Positions 1 to 10,582 of a stretch of 64,000 nt of DNA are shown here, piece after piece. The notes under the pieces were generated by a model. It saw only the letters and a list, made by a program, of their open reading frames with translations. It had not been told where the DNA came from and ran no database searches. The DNA is taken from assembly GCA_020086605.1 (NCBI GenBank), contig JACBWW010000012.1, positions 11,741,925-11,805,924 of the forward strand. The letters are read 5' to 3'. The stretch comes from Lanius collurio. Lineage: Eukaryota > Chordata > Aves > Passeriformes > Laniidae. The first letter of the stretch is position 1, and each line of letters begins with the position of its first letter. The translations under genes were made by a program, and so were the position numbers.

Positions 1-1998
1 TTTTTTTTTTGCTGCTGAAGGAGGTGGACTCTGCACAAGTTAGTACATCTGTATTTTAAGTTTATGAAGAGAGAAAGGAGTGTAATAGAAATTCAACAGA
101 TGGTTCCTAGATAATTTTTTTTCACCTTATATCTCACTTAGAATCTCCACCATGGGGATATAAATATCTTTTTGCAGGATAGTTCTAAGGAGTTTCCATA
201 CATCAAAGTAAAGATGCCAAAATCTTCTGGGACTTTGAGCTCTTTGAGAAAGAGATTGTATCATGGATTCTCTCTGTGACCAAGTTCCTAAGTAAGAGAT
301 CACACAAACACAAATAACAAAAATCTCTGAGCAAGGAACCACCTTGTTGCTTATGTAGAAGTCAACATCAAAGCAGTGACTGCCAGTCTAAGCAGTTCTG
401 TATTTATTTGGATCTCTACTGCCAAGGAAAAGGACTTCTGAGCAAGTTTCCATGCTCTACTGAGCTCTATTTAGTAGCCACTGTGCTGAGCAGAGCTCCC
501 AGTGCTTTTCAAATCTGTGTACACTTTATGTAGCCTGAGTATTCCTTGGTGCAGAGATTGGTCTCCTGAACAGGAAATGCTTCATTTCATCTGATATCCC
601 ATCAGTTAGGCAACTCAGGTCACTCAGTACCAAATACTTCCCCATCAGTGATGGTTTAAATTGTCATTTTTCCCTTTCACAGAAGCCAGAAACCAAGACT
701 GGTTTGTCTGCTATTCCTTTTCCCACTGACATGGATGTTTCACTTTGCCTACCAAGTTAAGTGCATTAACTTACTGAAACCATATTTGTGTTTTTTGGTC
801 ACAAGAAGGTAAGAAGTAGAGTTTGAAAAGAATAATTTATCTTTGTTGCAATATTCTCTGTGTCTCTTTGCCACAACTTTTGAACAATCTTTAATGCTTA
901 CTGCTAGGAAGCTTCCTCCTTGTTGAGAGGGAATGTTGCTCTTATGGTGGAATTCTGCTGTCTGTTTTTGTAACTTCCTTTTCCTCCCAGCTGGAGAAGA
1001 AAGTAGTAATGATAAAATATCTAATGTAAGTTTAGGTGAGCCATTTTTCCTTACTATGAGTATTTGAATCCTGTTTATATTTCCTATGAAAGCGAGGGAG
1101 ATAGCTGTTGGAATTTGACTTGAGTGTTCTAGGCACCGAAAAGTGGGAAGGAAGAGTGTCATTGATAGTGAAAAATGTGTTGAAATTAACATGCATTCAT
1201 GTTAATAGTGCAGTATTCGCACAGTTTACAGCAAATGCCAAAGTATCAGTTTGATGCCTGTGAATTTTCCCTCCTGTTACACAGAAATTTATACTTGGAT
1301 TCTATCATGACTCATCAAGGTATCTTGAAATAACAGTTTTTGGAGAACTAACCTAACTTTGTATATGAAATAGCTGGTCATCTCCTAGTTCTGAAGTGGT
1401 TGGACTTCTATCAGCCAGGGACTTCAAAGAGCTTGGATCTTCTTTCATGGTGTTCTCCAGGGAACCCTTAGAGATTATTGGAAGTGAAATGGGTTTACAG
1501 AAATGTATGCTGAAATAAAACATCAGGTAAGGTGAAATCAAGAAACCATTCTTGAACTGTTGTATAAATTGGCTATGAAATAGACTCTTTAAGTACTCAG
1601 TGATTCTTATGTTCTCAGATGTAAAATAAGAAGTGTAACTTTTATTCATGGTTGCTTATTTCTTGTTGTCTTCTGTAGCTCTGAGCATTGTTTGATATGA
1701 TGTACAATATGCTGTGTTTTGATATTAAGCTCAAAGTTGCAAATCTGCTGAGAAAATCACATAAACCTGGTAATAATATTCCCACCTACTGAAGTAAATA
1801 GTAGAAGAGAATAAGGCATGTTCACAAATCAATTTAGAATATTGTTTCTGTACCTCCACAAAGATGCTGCTCTCTTTCTTAATGGAAAGATGTGATAATC
1901 AGGCTCGTATGTCACTTGCATTCCATAAAGCATTGTTTTCATAACTCGTAATTTCATTTTCGCTCAAAGGAACAGCTGATCTGCATAGTTGTGGGGGT
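1..1998. other. AT-rich sequence without a recognised gene
   Basis: The window opens inside a T run. Nothing here could be assigned to a gene or repeat family. The only structured item is an exon-like segment at 683-808 on the + strand. It has a good pyrimidine tract and CAG acceptor at its left edge, an AAG|GTAAGA donor at its right edge, and one frame open throughout. The peptide has no recognisable domain, and such splice pairs are expected by chance at this rate. Confidence 0.5.
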
Positions 1999-2153
1999 CT
2001 TGTTTGTGTCTGGGTTTTTTGGCTTTTGTTTGTTTAGTTTTCTTGGTTTGTTGTTTGTTGGTATTGTTTTTTTTTCCCATCTGAATTATCAGAAGACTAG
2101 TAGGGATTTTCTTTTTTTCTGTTTTGTGTTTTTTGTTTTTTTTATTTTTTTTA
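1999..2153. repeat. T/G-rich low-complexity tract
   Basis: Mostly T with interspersed G in irregular TTTG, TTG and GTTT units, including T runs of 8-9. On the opposite strand it reads as an A/C-rich tract, which explains the lysine- and asparagine-rich minus-strand reading frame across it. No clear unit length. It ends in T(8)AG followed by a purine-rich segment, so its right edge also mimics a splice acceptor. Confidence 0.8.
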
Positions 2154-5100
2154 GGGAAGAAATGCAGTAATGGCCAAATCAACTGTTGTAGTAAAACTTC
2201 AATAATATACTTCAATTGCTTTGTCTATTGGATGAAGTCAGGAACGCTGCTGTCTGTAAAAGAGAATAAATTACTCTTCTGTATAATAGCCAAACCAGAC
2301 AGGAATTCTCAGTTTTCCTTTCATTGCAATACTAATGCCAGAAATACTGTATTACAAAACAACACTTAAACAATTTTCTGATTGTACAATGTCTCTAGTA
2401 TATACTCTTTGAATAAATTACCATAAAAATTTTCCTAAAATTACCACAGAATAAATTCATTCCAGAAACACTAGAAAATGAGCTGCTTCTATGAACTAAT
2501 TTTTAAGTTAGGAAATTAGTTAACTTAATTACATTTCCTTAAACTATGGAGAAAATTCTCTTACTGGAAAGAAGTATCATGCTTGTAGTTGCAGGATCTG
2601 TCTGTAGTTCCACATTTATTCAAAGAAGAAGCAAATTTTGGGATCTGGTGCCTTGTTTGTGCCGTGTTTTCTTCATACCATACCCTACAAAGTGCTGTTC
2701 TTCTGGAACCAAGGCTCCATGACCATTAGTCCCAGCTCTGGCATCTGGGATGCAGCAGGATACATTTGACTTGATTTTGGGCACATGTCTGCATTTCTTT
2801 TGACTTAAGCAGGATACATGATAGTCGATGTTGACTTTGAGGATTTTATATCTGCCTCCTTCTGGCTGCTAGAGACACTCTCTGCCATAAAGCATCCTAT
2901 AAAAAAACTTAACCTATGACAGTCTTTGAATGTGCTTGTGCTTGGAGGATGTGTCCTTAGATGGATTCGTGCTTTGCCTCATGAAGTGGGTGCACTTCTT
3001 GTCTTGATCAGGCAGCATTGAAGCCCAAATTACTGTTTGCTGAATCACGATACATCCTTGCAAGCAGAATAGTTAGTTAGGTGGGCTGTGTCTGTTCCCA
3101 GGTAGTCTTTGGCCTCTCTGTCACTGACATTGATCTTTGATGTTTATCTGGCCTGCAGATTGCTCAAATAAAAGCTACCCTGTTGCAATGTTTTTATTAG
3201 CAGTTTTCATTTTATTAGGAAAGTCCTAGATATTCTTTTATTCCTTTCATCAAGAGACCATCCTTGTTACCTCTTACAAAATTTCTGTATTTTTTAATGA
3301 AAGATAGGCTGTGAGGGATTGAGGAAAATTCCAGCATCTTCATGACCTACCTTTGACTGAGCTGGTTGCTCACTACAAAGCAACATCTTTGTAGTTTGAA
3401 GCAACCCTAGAGGCTGTGTAATATTACAATTTATAGGGGTGTCTGGATATTTTGTAGTGTAATAAGAAGTAAAATTTTACTGTTAACTTTCCACTTGTTT
3501 TAAAGCTGCCTCTTTATGTGTGTACAGTTCTGCAAAGTCAGATGCACATTTTGTTTATCTGTCAAAATACACTGGTAATATTTTAAGTCTTCTGCCAAAA
3601 CTATTCCCAGACATTAACCAGAAGAGACAGTCATAGACTGGAACCTCACTGTACAGAGAAGAAGATGTTGCCCTCCCCACACCAGATGCTCACATGGGAT
3701 TTATTGAAAACCATCAGTCCCTTATAGGGAAGATGCATGAAGATTTGAGAAATTTTGGAAAAACTAGGGGTATATATATTTTTTTTTGTGAAATATTGGA
3801 AAAATATGCAGCACTGTTAATCATATTTCACACATGCCTGGGATGGATAGAGTCCAAATGTCAAAAGGCAGATCAAAATAGAATATATAATTATGAACTT
3901 ATAAATACAGAATCTGGGGTGGAGTGGGGTGGGGTTGGTTAGCCATAGCTTAAAACCTCTCTCAAAATATATAAAATCCAAACACAGGATAAGAGGCAAG
4001 AGATATCCACAAGAAAAAGCATAGAGCTCTAAGAAGTATCTTCTGACTGTTTAATACACAGTGATCATAGCCATATGAAATCATTCTGTAAAATCCAGAG
4101 AGGAGGACAATGTTTAACATGGCTGCACAGATGTATGTGCAAGAGGACTATGCAAAAGTCTTCATTCTGACTTTAAGTACAGGTTTAGGGCAAAAAAAAA
4201 AGATGTTTGAGTTCTTTTTGTTGAAGTTGATTTTTATCAAATACTAATAACCATTGTCTGTAAGTATTTAATATTCAATATTTGAAATTAAAACTTTGTA
4301 AAGTATAGGGTACAAACTTTACCAGTATTGTATCTGAACAATGACTGAACATTTACATAAATAGTATTTTTATCTCCCACTTAAGTGAGAATACATCTTA
4401 TTTTTATTTTAGGAAAGCAAAGACAGAAACTTCACCATTTTTCTGTGTGTTACCAGGGTAGCAGATTCAACTAAATCAGATTACTAATTCAACTGAAGAA
4501 AAAATTTGAATAATATGTGAAAATAAGCTTTAACAGACCTCTATATATAGATCTATATATATAGGCTTACACTCTATTTATCAAAATATTTGCGAGTTAA
4601 TGAAATAGATAGCAGGATCAAAAAAAGTCAGTGATCTATACCCCTGAGAAGTTGACTTTATTTGGTTTAGTTACCAGTGTACTTGTTATTTAACAAGTTT
4701 GGTAACATGAATGTATTAACCTGCTCCTTATTTTGTTCAAATACACTGACTGTCATAGCTAATTCCAGAAACAATGGTCAACACCTTCAGTTTTAACTCT
4801 CCCTCTACAGAAGAAAACTTCTTTCTAACTGTGCTTTAATAGATCTGCAACATACTTATTCTCAAGATGGTTTGATTTAACGTCTCTCAAGGGTGTGCTC
4901 TTGATTTCCTGCGATTTGATGTCTCCCATGGGTGTACTGTGTGCAGTTATTCAGCTCTGCTGCAGTTGCTCTCTGAATGCAAAAAGTACAAAATCAGAGA
5001 CCATCCAGTATTATAACCCACAAAGCAAACAGTTTTTTTCTCATTCAGTGTCCTAAAATAAGGGAAAAGATTTGCAATATTATCTGCAAAGCCCATGTTA

Positions 5101-7529
5101 CTGCTTTCTTGTGCCAAAATGCTCATGGCTTGTTAATATAACAACCTGGGAGCAAAGTTCTAATTTACTTGGTCATTTATTTGTAAGATATTTGACACAT
5201 TTCTGCTGCAATATTATATTTATAGCAATTTTTATTATGTTTTAGTTATTAGTAGATTGTAAAAAAATTACTGGGAACTGTAAAAATAACCATGCTAGCA
5301 ACCAGTAAGATTCTTTCAATTGCTACTACTGTCTTGTGGACTTTCTGATAGGGTTGCTACAGCAAAATATGTTTGTGTTCATGGATGTTATATGGTAAAT
5401 TGCTTCTTTGTCAACTAACATACAAGTCATACTTTTGTTATATTTTGCATGTAATTCCACTATTTCTAGTCAGATATACTCAGTGTTCACAGAAAATATA
5501 AGGCCTCTCTGATACCACATCATTCACAATGAATTTAGATTTATAAAAATAAGCACGTATTCTAACATTTTATTCAAAGAAAAGCACCAGAAAACTGAAT
5601 GGAAAACAGTATGTTTGGAAATATATAGAAGACCTGGAAAACAGGTAGCTTTTAGCTGTCTGCTTAATTTAAAAAGTAACTGCTAAAACTCTTCATGATC
5701 ATCAGTAAATAAGTATAAATCTCTGGATTTCTAAAACAATCTTCATGTTATTACCAAAAATAGCTGGAAAATTATTTCTGCCATTTTAACAAAATGCTCC
5801 ATTACTTGGATGCCACAGGTTTTAAAATCCCCAAAAGCATCTGTATGTTTCATAATACAAGTAAAATATTTGATTTTTTTCTGTACCTTGAAAAAGCATA
5901 ATCTAATTTTTCATACTCTCATTGAAAAAAACCCTCCACAACACAAATGCATGAAATAAAAGTAAAAAACAGTTGTCCTTAGCATCAACCTGTCCTTCTG
6001 AGTCAGTGTATCAAATAACACAATTGCATTAGGGCTTAATTTCCACTAGAACTGAGCTGTGACAGGTAACTTCTCAATGACTGAGTGTATTATCAAGTGT
6101 GAGAGTGAGATGTACTGAGATTCAGAATCCAAAATGGGCTCTAACTGGAAATCAAAACCAGAAAAGGCTGGACAGGGGTTACAATTAAATTCTTGCTCTG
6201 GGATTCTTGACTGTTCTCAGCAGTCAGAGAAGTACAGTGGATGAGGGGTAAAGGCAGTGGCTCTCCCTTCTCCCTCTTTGGACCCAGAATGGCTGTGTGG
6301 GCATCACTCTCAGGATGGCACCCAGGCTTTTCCAGCCCTGGCAACTAACTTCCTCTCACTGGAAATAGGAATATTTTCTGTTTTTCATTGTTTCTTCTGT
6401 CTGCTATTTCAGGAACCTTTTTAAATTTTACTTCTTATGTTCAGTTCATTTCAAGTAATGGCTGTCTCCCCTCAGATCCAGAGGAAGATCACTCCATCCC
6501 TGAATGCAGCCTAATGCCAAGTACTATTTCCTGCTGCTTGAGCTAACTCTTCCTACAACTCCACTGGATCCCTGCTCTGCAGATGCCCAGCCAGCTGCCC
6601 TTTCCACAGCTGATGATTCTGTGTGAATTTCTCACATTGGGGTAGTCGAAAATTAATTTAAACAGGTGACATCTTCATATAATTTGCAGATATTTAGGAA
6701 TTTTATGTACATATGGAAATACTTATATAAATATTTACATAGTTTGCATATGTATGAATTCTGAGGCAGCTAAAGAAAGTGTTTTAAAGACAGAAATATG
6801 GCTTTAAGAGATGTAAAGACATCTCTGCAGGACACAGCATAACCTTCATTGCTATCTCCTGTAGAGTTGTTGGGCTGGAGAAAAGACACGTTGTCCAGTT
6901 GGTCCCAGGTATTTGGAGTGCCTTTCCCTATTAACAGTATCTAAGAGCAGAGATCTGGCAGCAGCAGCAAACTTGTTTTCTGTCTCTGGGTGTTATCTCT
7001 CAGTGTGGGCATGTCTTACAGCAGTGCAATGCTCTGATAATGCCCATGGGAAGCTGCACTGTCTGATGTTCCTGTAGGGCTGCTGAAGTGAAAATGATTG
7101 ACAGGAGGCCCCAGAAGACATAAAAGTGATTTTAAATGGATGTGGCAGGTGTGGTCAGTGCCTGGCATGAGTGTGTGAAACCTGGAGGGGTTGGACAGAG
7201 AGAGATGGAAATCCCTTGAAACCCACAGTGTAGCTGCTGCCTGGTGAATCTCACCCACTTTCCTTCAGTTTAGCTGCTGCCCCACACCAGGATGGAAATG
7301 GGCTTTTTTAACTCCTAGGAGAGTTGCACACCGTGGGAGCAAACAGAGGCTCTGCTAGTGACCCATATGGCCTCAGCCAAGTGAAGTTTCTTCTCAGAGT
7401 TTCCCACTCCCTGTGTCTCTTCTCTCCATCTCATCTATTTATTGTAAAGCCTTTGAGGTGGGGTGTGACCTCTGGGGTTTGGAAATGCTTGGCAAAGCAG
7501 GCCTTAGATTGTGATCAGATTTTCTGGGG
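2154..7529. other. AT-rich sequence without a recognised gene
   Basis: No gene, RNA or repeat family was recognised across these 5.4 kb. Reading frames are under 85 codons and lack domain signatures. A nearly perfect palindrome of TATATA and AGATCT units lies at about 4543-4566. T-rich or A-rich runs occur at about 3778-3787 and 4192-4201. A somewhat more GC-rich stretch lies at about 6850-7530 but shows no coding signature. Confidence 0.5.
4543..4566. repeat. AT-rich palindrome
   Basis: TATATATA arms flank a central AGATCT, so the segment is close to self-complementary over about 24 bases. It could extrude as a cruciform, but simple TA repeats commonly give this structure. No function is implied. 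Confidence 0.6.
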
Positions 7530-7709
7530 CAGTGTTTTTTAACCTATGGTCCACTGACCCTTGAAGGTTCAAAAATTGTTTCTAAGGAAGTGATGGAAAG
7601 TACAGAAGGGAAGCATACCAATTTCAGAAGGGCTTAACCCAATTTGCTGGGGGCAGCATCTCTGCTGCAAATTTTGCTGGGGTCCACATAAGCAAGGTTG
7701 ATGCGCCAT
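7530..7709. mobile_element. Probable non-autonomous hAT (Charlie-like) remnant
   Basis: The left end begins CAGTGTTTTTTAACCTATGG followed by TCCACTGACCC. This resembles hAT-Charlie terminal inverted repeats, which typically begin CAGTG, read AACC and GGTCC, then GACCC. About 120 bases further on, GGTCCACATAAGCAAGGTTG resembles the reverse complement of that end, allowing decay. The element would be about 180 bp, too short to encode a transposase, so a MITE-like derivative is inferred. I could not find a clean 8-bp target duplication, and the right end is considerably degraded. An unrelated chance match of the right half is possible; the left half is the stronger evidence. Confidence 0.45.
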
Positions 7710-9509
7710 TTTATTAAGTTGGGTGAATACAAATTTTTGACAGAAGTAAAGAATTTAGTGTACTTTACAATAGGTTCTTATCTAGTATTTGCAGGCTATG
7801 TATATACATATGGTGTGTTTTATTTATAAACATGAGCAGAAACACACACTTGTTTCTTTTCTATTGGTCTGCTATCTTTCTAAAATGGAAGAGTGCCTGC
7901 CAGTGTCATGAGCCCAGTTTGTACCACATGTATTTTCTAGGGCCACACTGCACCTTTTCTTTTTCTTTCTACTTCTTTCGTTTCTATTTCTTCCTCTTCT
8001 ATTTCTTCAAACATTGAAGACCAGCACCAGAGAATGTACCTTTGCCAGGCAGGTGCTCCAGAGCTGCCATCCTTAGGCATTTACCGTGGCTGCAGCAGTG
8101 AGGACGGACTTTATTGCACTCACTGCTGCTTCTCGTCCATGCTCCCTGCTGGGAATCCTTTCAGGAGAGCTGCCTTTGATTGCTTGCTGTAGACACAGTT
8201 ATGAAAGCTGGGGGGTTTTTAGGATTTTGGTGGTTTTTTTCCCTCTTTCTCTAAACTCCCTCTCCAGGCTGACAGTGGAAGATATGTGTGTGCTGCAGTA
8301 TTTTCTGTGCCCTCAAGGGATTAGGCTGCTCATGTGGAGCAGCTTTACAGCTGGCTCCCAGTAACTCCTGCACAGCAAGTGGTGATGCTTGCAGTGGGAG
8401 TGCAGCTGGCTTCAAACAAGGTTCCCAGCCTTTTTTTCCCAGCCAATGCACCAGTGAAAATAGAATTATTCTTTACTTTTTGGGGCTGAACTCCCTCCCA
8501 TCCTTGCTTAACACCTGTTTCTCTCATTCCAGAGGTGAAGTCAAACACAGAACAGTAATTTCTGGACTGGCCTTTCAATCCAGATCTGACAGGTTTTCTG
8601 CTGGGCTTCTGGACCTTACTTGTAAAACATCTGAGCCTGTCTCCTTGACACTGTTTAAGTTACTCATTTTTATTTGTTAGTTTTCAAATAGTATGAAAGA
8701 TTACATCCAAAATGAAGACAGTACCAATATAACTCAGTGGATGGGTATGGACAGACAATTACAAGCTGTTTGACTTTTTCAGATGAGCTTCACATACCAC
8801 AGTGTTAAGTAGTACCTCTTGTGGCCCTAAGAATGGTCTTAATTCTCAAGGTTTTGTGGCTCTTCTCAAAGATAGAAGTGAGCATTTGGATGGTTTTTAC
8901 ACCTCTGTGGACAAATGGAAACCCATGGAGCAATGCAGCTCAGCTGTATCTGTCTATGGATGAAATCTGTAAGAGAGAGCTGAGATATCAAGAGAGATGA
9001 GATGATCTGAGATTTGGGAAAGAAATCTTTGACCTATGAGAGTTCAGTGGTCTCCAGGGCAGCAACATGATGCAAAAGCTCTAGGGCTAGGAGTTCTTCA
9101 TCGGGTGCACTTTGTTCTGAATATTTCTCAAAGCCCCCTGACTAGAGATAAAAGGTACCAACAAATGCTTTCTGTGGAACTATTTCAGCCTGTAAGCCCC
9201 CAAAAGGCATAGCAAATTTAGTTCATCTGTACTCTGTGGATCCTGTGGGTCCTTCTCTACATACCTGAGCATGTCCCCAGGCTGTCAAAAGGTAACCAAG
9301 CGTTCAAATTAGCCTGAAGCTTGTCCTAGAACACCCTCTGCAAATTCCAAGCACTGGTGATGCCTTCTCCTGTGCCATGTTGTGCTCTCCTGTCCTGTGG
9401 ACCTCCTGATCTTACCTGTGTCTTCCAGTAAGACATCAAAGAAAGGTTCCTCACCTTGCAAGTGAAGTTTCCCAGACAGAAGGGTCATGTGTGCCTCCTA
9501 ATGCTGCAC
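7710..9509. other. Sequence without a recognised complete gene
   Basis: Moderately GC-rich in 8040-8660, where several overlapping frames of 60-130 codons occur on both strands, which speaks against any one being real. The notable item is the exon-like start at 8268 described separately. On the minus strand two good donor-like sequences (CAG|GTAAGA with its exon side at 9416, and CAAG|GTGAGG with its exon side at about 9454) lie close together but lack a convincing upstream acceptor. Confidence 0.4.
8268..8321 (+). other. Candidate exon start with Ig-domain F-strand signature
   Basis: A long pyrimidine tract (about 8235-8265) ends in CAG at 8265-8267. Directly after it, in phase 0, the codons read A-D-S-G-R-Y-V-C-A-A (8268-8297). 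D-S-G-x-Y-x-C-x-A is the diagnostic F-strand signature of I-set and V-set immunoglobulin domains, with the cysteine that forms the core disulphide. Ig domains are often split by introns near this point. Against a live exon, the frame meets TAG at 8322-8324, and the only GT dinucleotides before it (GCA|GTATTT and TCT|GTGCCC) are weak donors. It may be a decayed or alternative exon of an Ig-superfamily gene, a genuine exon with a weak donor, or chance. No neighbouring Ig half-domain was identified. Confidence 0.25.
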
Positions 9510-10582
9510 AGGACTCTTGATGGGGCAGAATTGACAAGTGGATTACAGGTAAATCTCAGGTGAGGAACTGGCTCACACGTCGGGATTGTAGTGAATGGGG
9601 TGACATCAGAGTGGTGACCTGTCACTAGTGGGGCTCCACCCTCAGCCCTGTGTTCTTCAACAACTTCATAAATTACTTGGATGCAGGACTGGAGGGGACA
9701 CTTAGCAAGTTTGACAATACTGAATTGGCAGGAGCTGTTGAATCCCTCAAAGCCAGAGACACCTTGACAAATTAGAGGGCTGGGCAATCACCAACTGTAT
9801 GATGTTCAACAAGGACTAGTGGTGAACTCTGCACCTGGGATGGGGCAAACTTGGAGGTACAGACAGACTGGGGAATAGGATGCTGGAAAGCAGTGCTGCA
9901 GAAAGGGACCTGGGGGTCCTGGTCAATGACAAGTTGAACATGAGTCAGCAGTGCCCTGGCAGCCAGGAGGGCCAACCCTGTCCTGGGGGGTATCAGGCAC
10001 AGCTACGCGAGCTGGGCATTGAGGGGATTGTCCTGCTCTGCACTGGGGTGACTTCACCTTGTGTGCTGGGGACAGTTTTGGGTGCTAAAATATGAAAAAG
10101 ATATAAAGTTATTAGAGGATATCCAAGAGGCCTATGAGGGTGGGTAAGGGTCTAAAGGGGAAGCCAAATGAGGAACAGCTGAGGTCACTTGGTCTGCTCA
10201 GCCTGGAGGAGAGAGAGACCAAAGGGAGACCTCATCACAGTCTACAACTTCCTCATGAGGGGAAGAGGAGGGGCAGACAGTGATCTCTTCTGTCCTGTGA
10301 CCACTGACAGAACCCAAGGGAATGGCATGGAGCTGTGTTGGGGAGGTTTAGGTTGGATATTAGAAAAAGATTCTTCACCTAGAAGGTGGTTGGGCACTGC
10401 AACAGGTTCCTCAGGGAAGTGGTCACAGCACCAAGCCTGACAGAGCTCAAGAATTGTTTGGACAACACTCTCAGGCACACGGTGTGACTCCTGGTACTGT
10501 GTTGTGCAGGGTCAGGAGGTGAACTTCAATGGTCATTGTGGGTCTCTTCCAACTCAGAATATTCTATGCCTGATTCTATGAT
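9510..10582 (+). mobile_element. CR1 LINE, 3' portion including the reverse transcriptase end
   Basis: This is a 5'-truncated chicken-repeat-1 retrotransposon in + orientation. It contains remnants of the reverse transcriptase palm region (the part corresponding to a GVPQGSVLGP-type motif is near 9625-9650, now frameshifted). At about 9904-9945 it has the CR1 C-terminal landmark [17 protein letters not shown]. The downstream block encodes the degraded ERPKGDLITVYNFLM region near 10,208-10,258. It ends in the 3' UTR and the tail ATTCTATG...ATTCTATGATG at about 10,549-10,582. Stop codons and frameshifts break the ORF, so the copy is dead. At about 1.07 kb it is the longest CR1 here. A full CR1 is about 4.5 kb, so roughly the last quarter survives, as is usual for incomplete reverse transcription. 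Confidence 0.92.

Noticed and set aside
9485..9787. 100-codon minus-strand frame
   Set aside because: It is antisense to the CR1 reverse transcriptase region and therefore a shadow of the retroelement.
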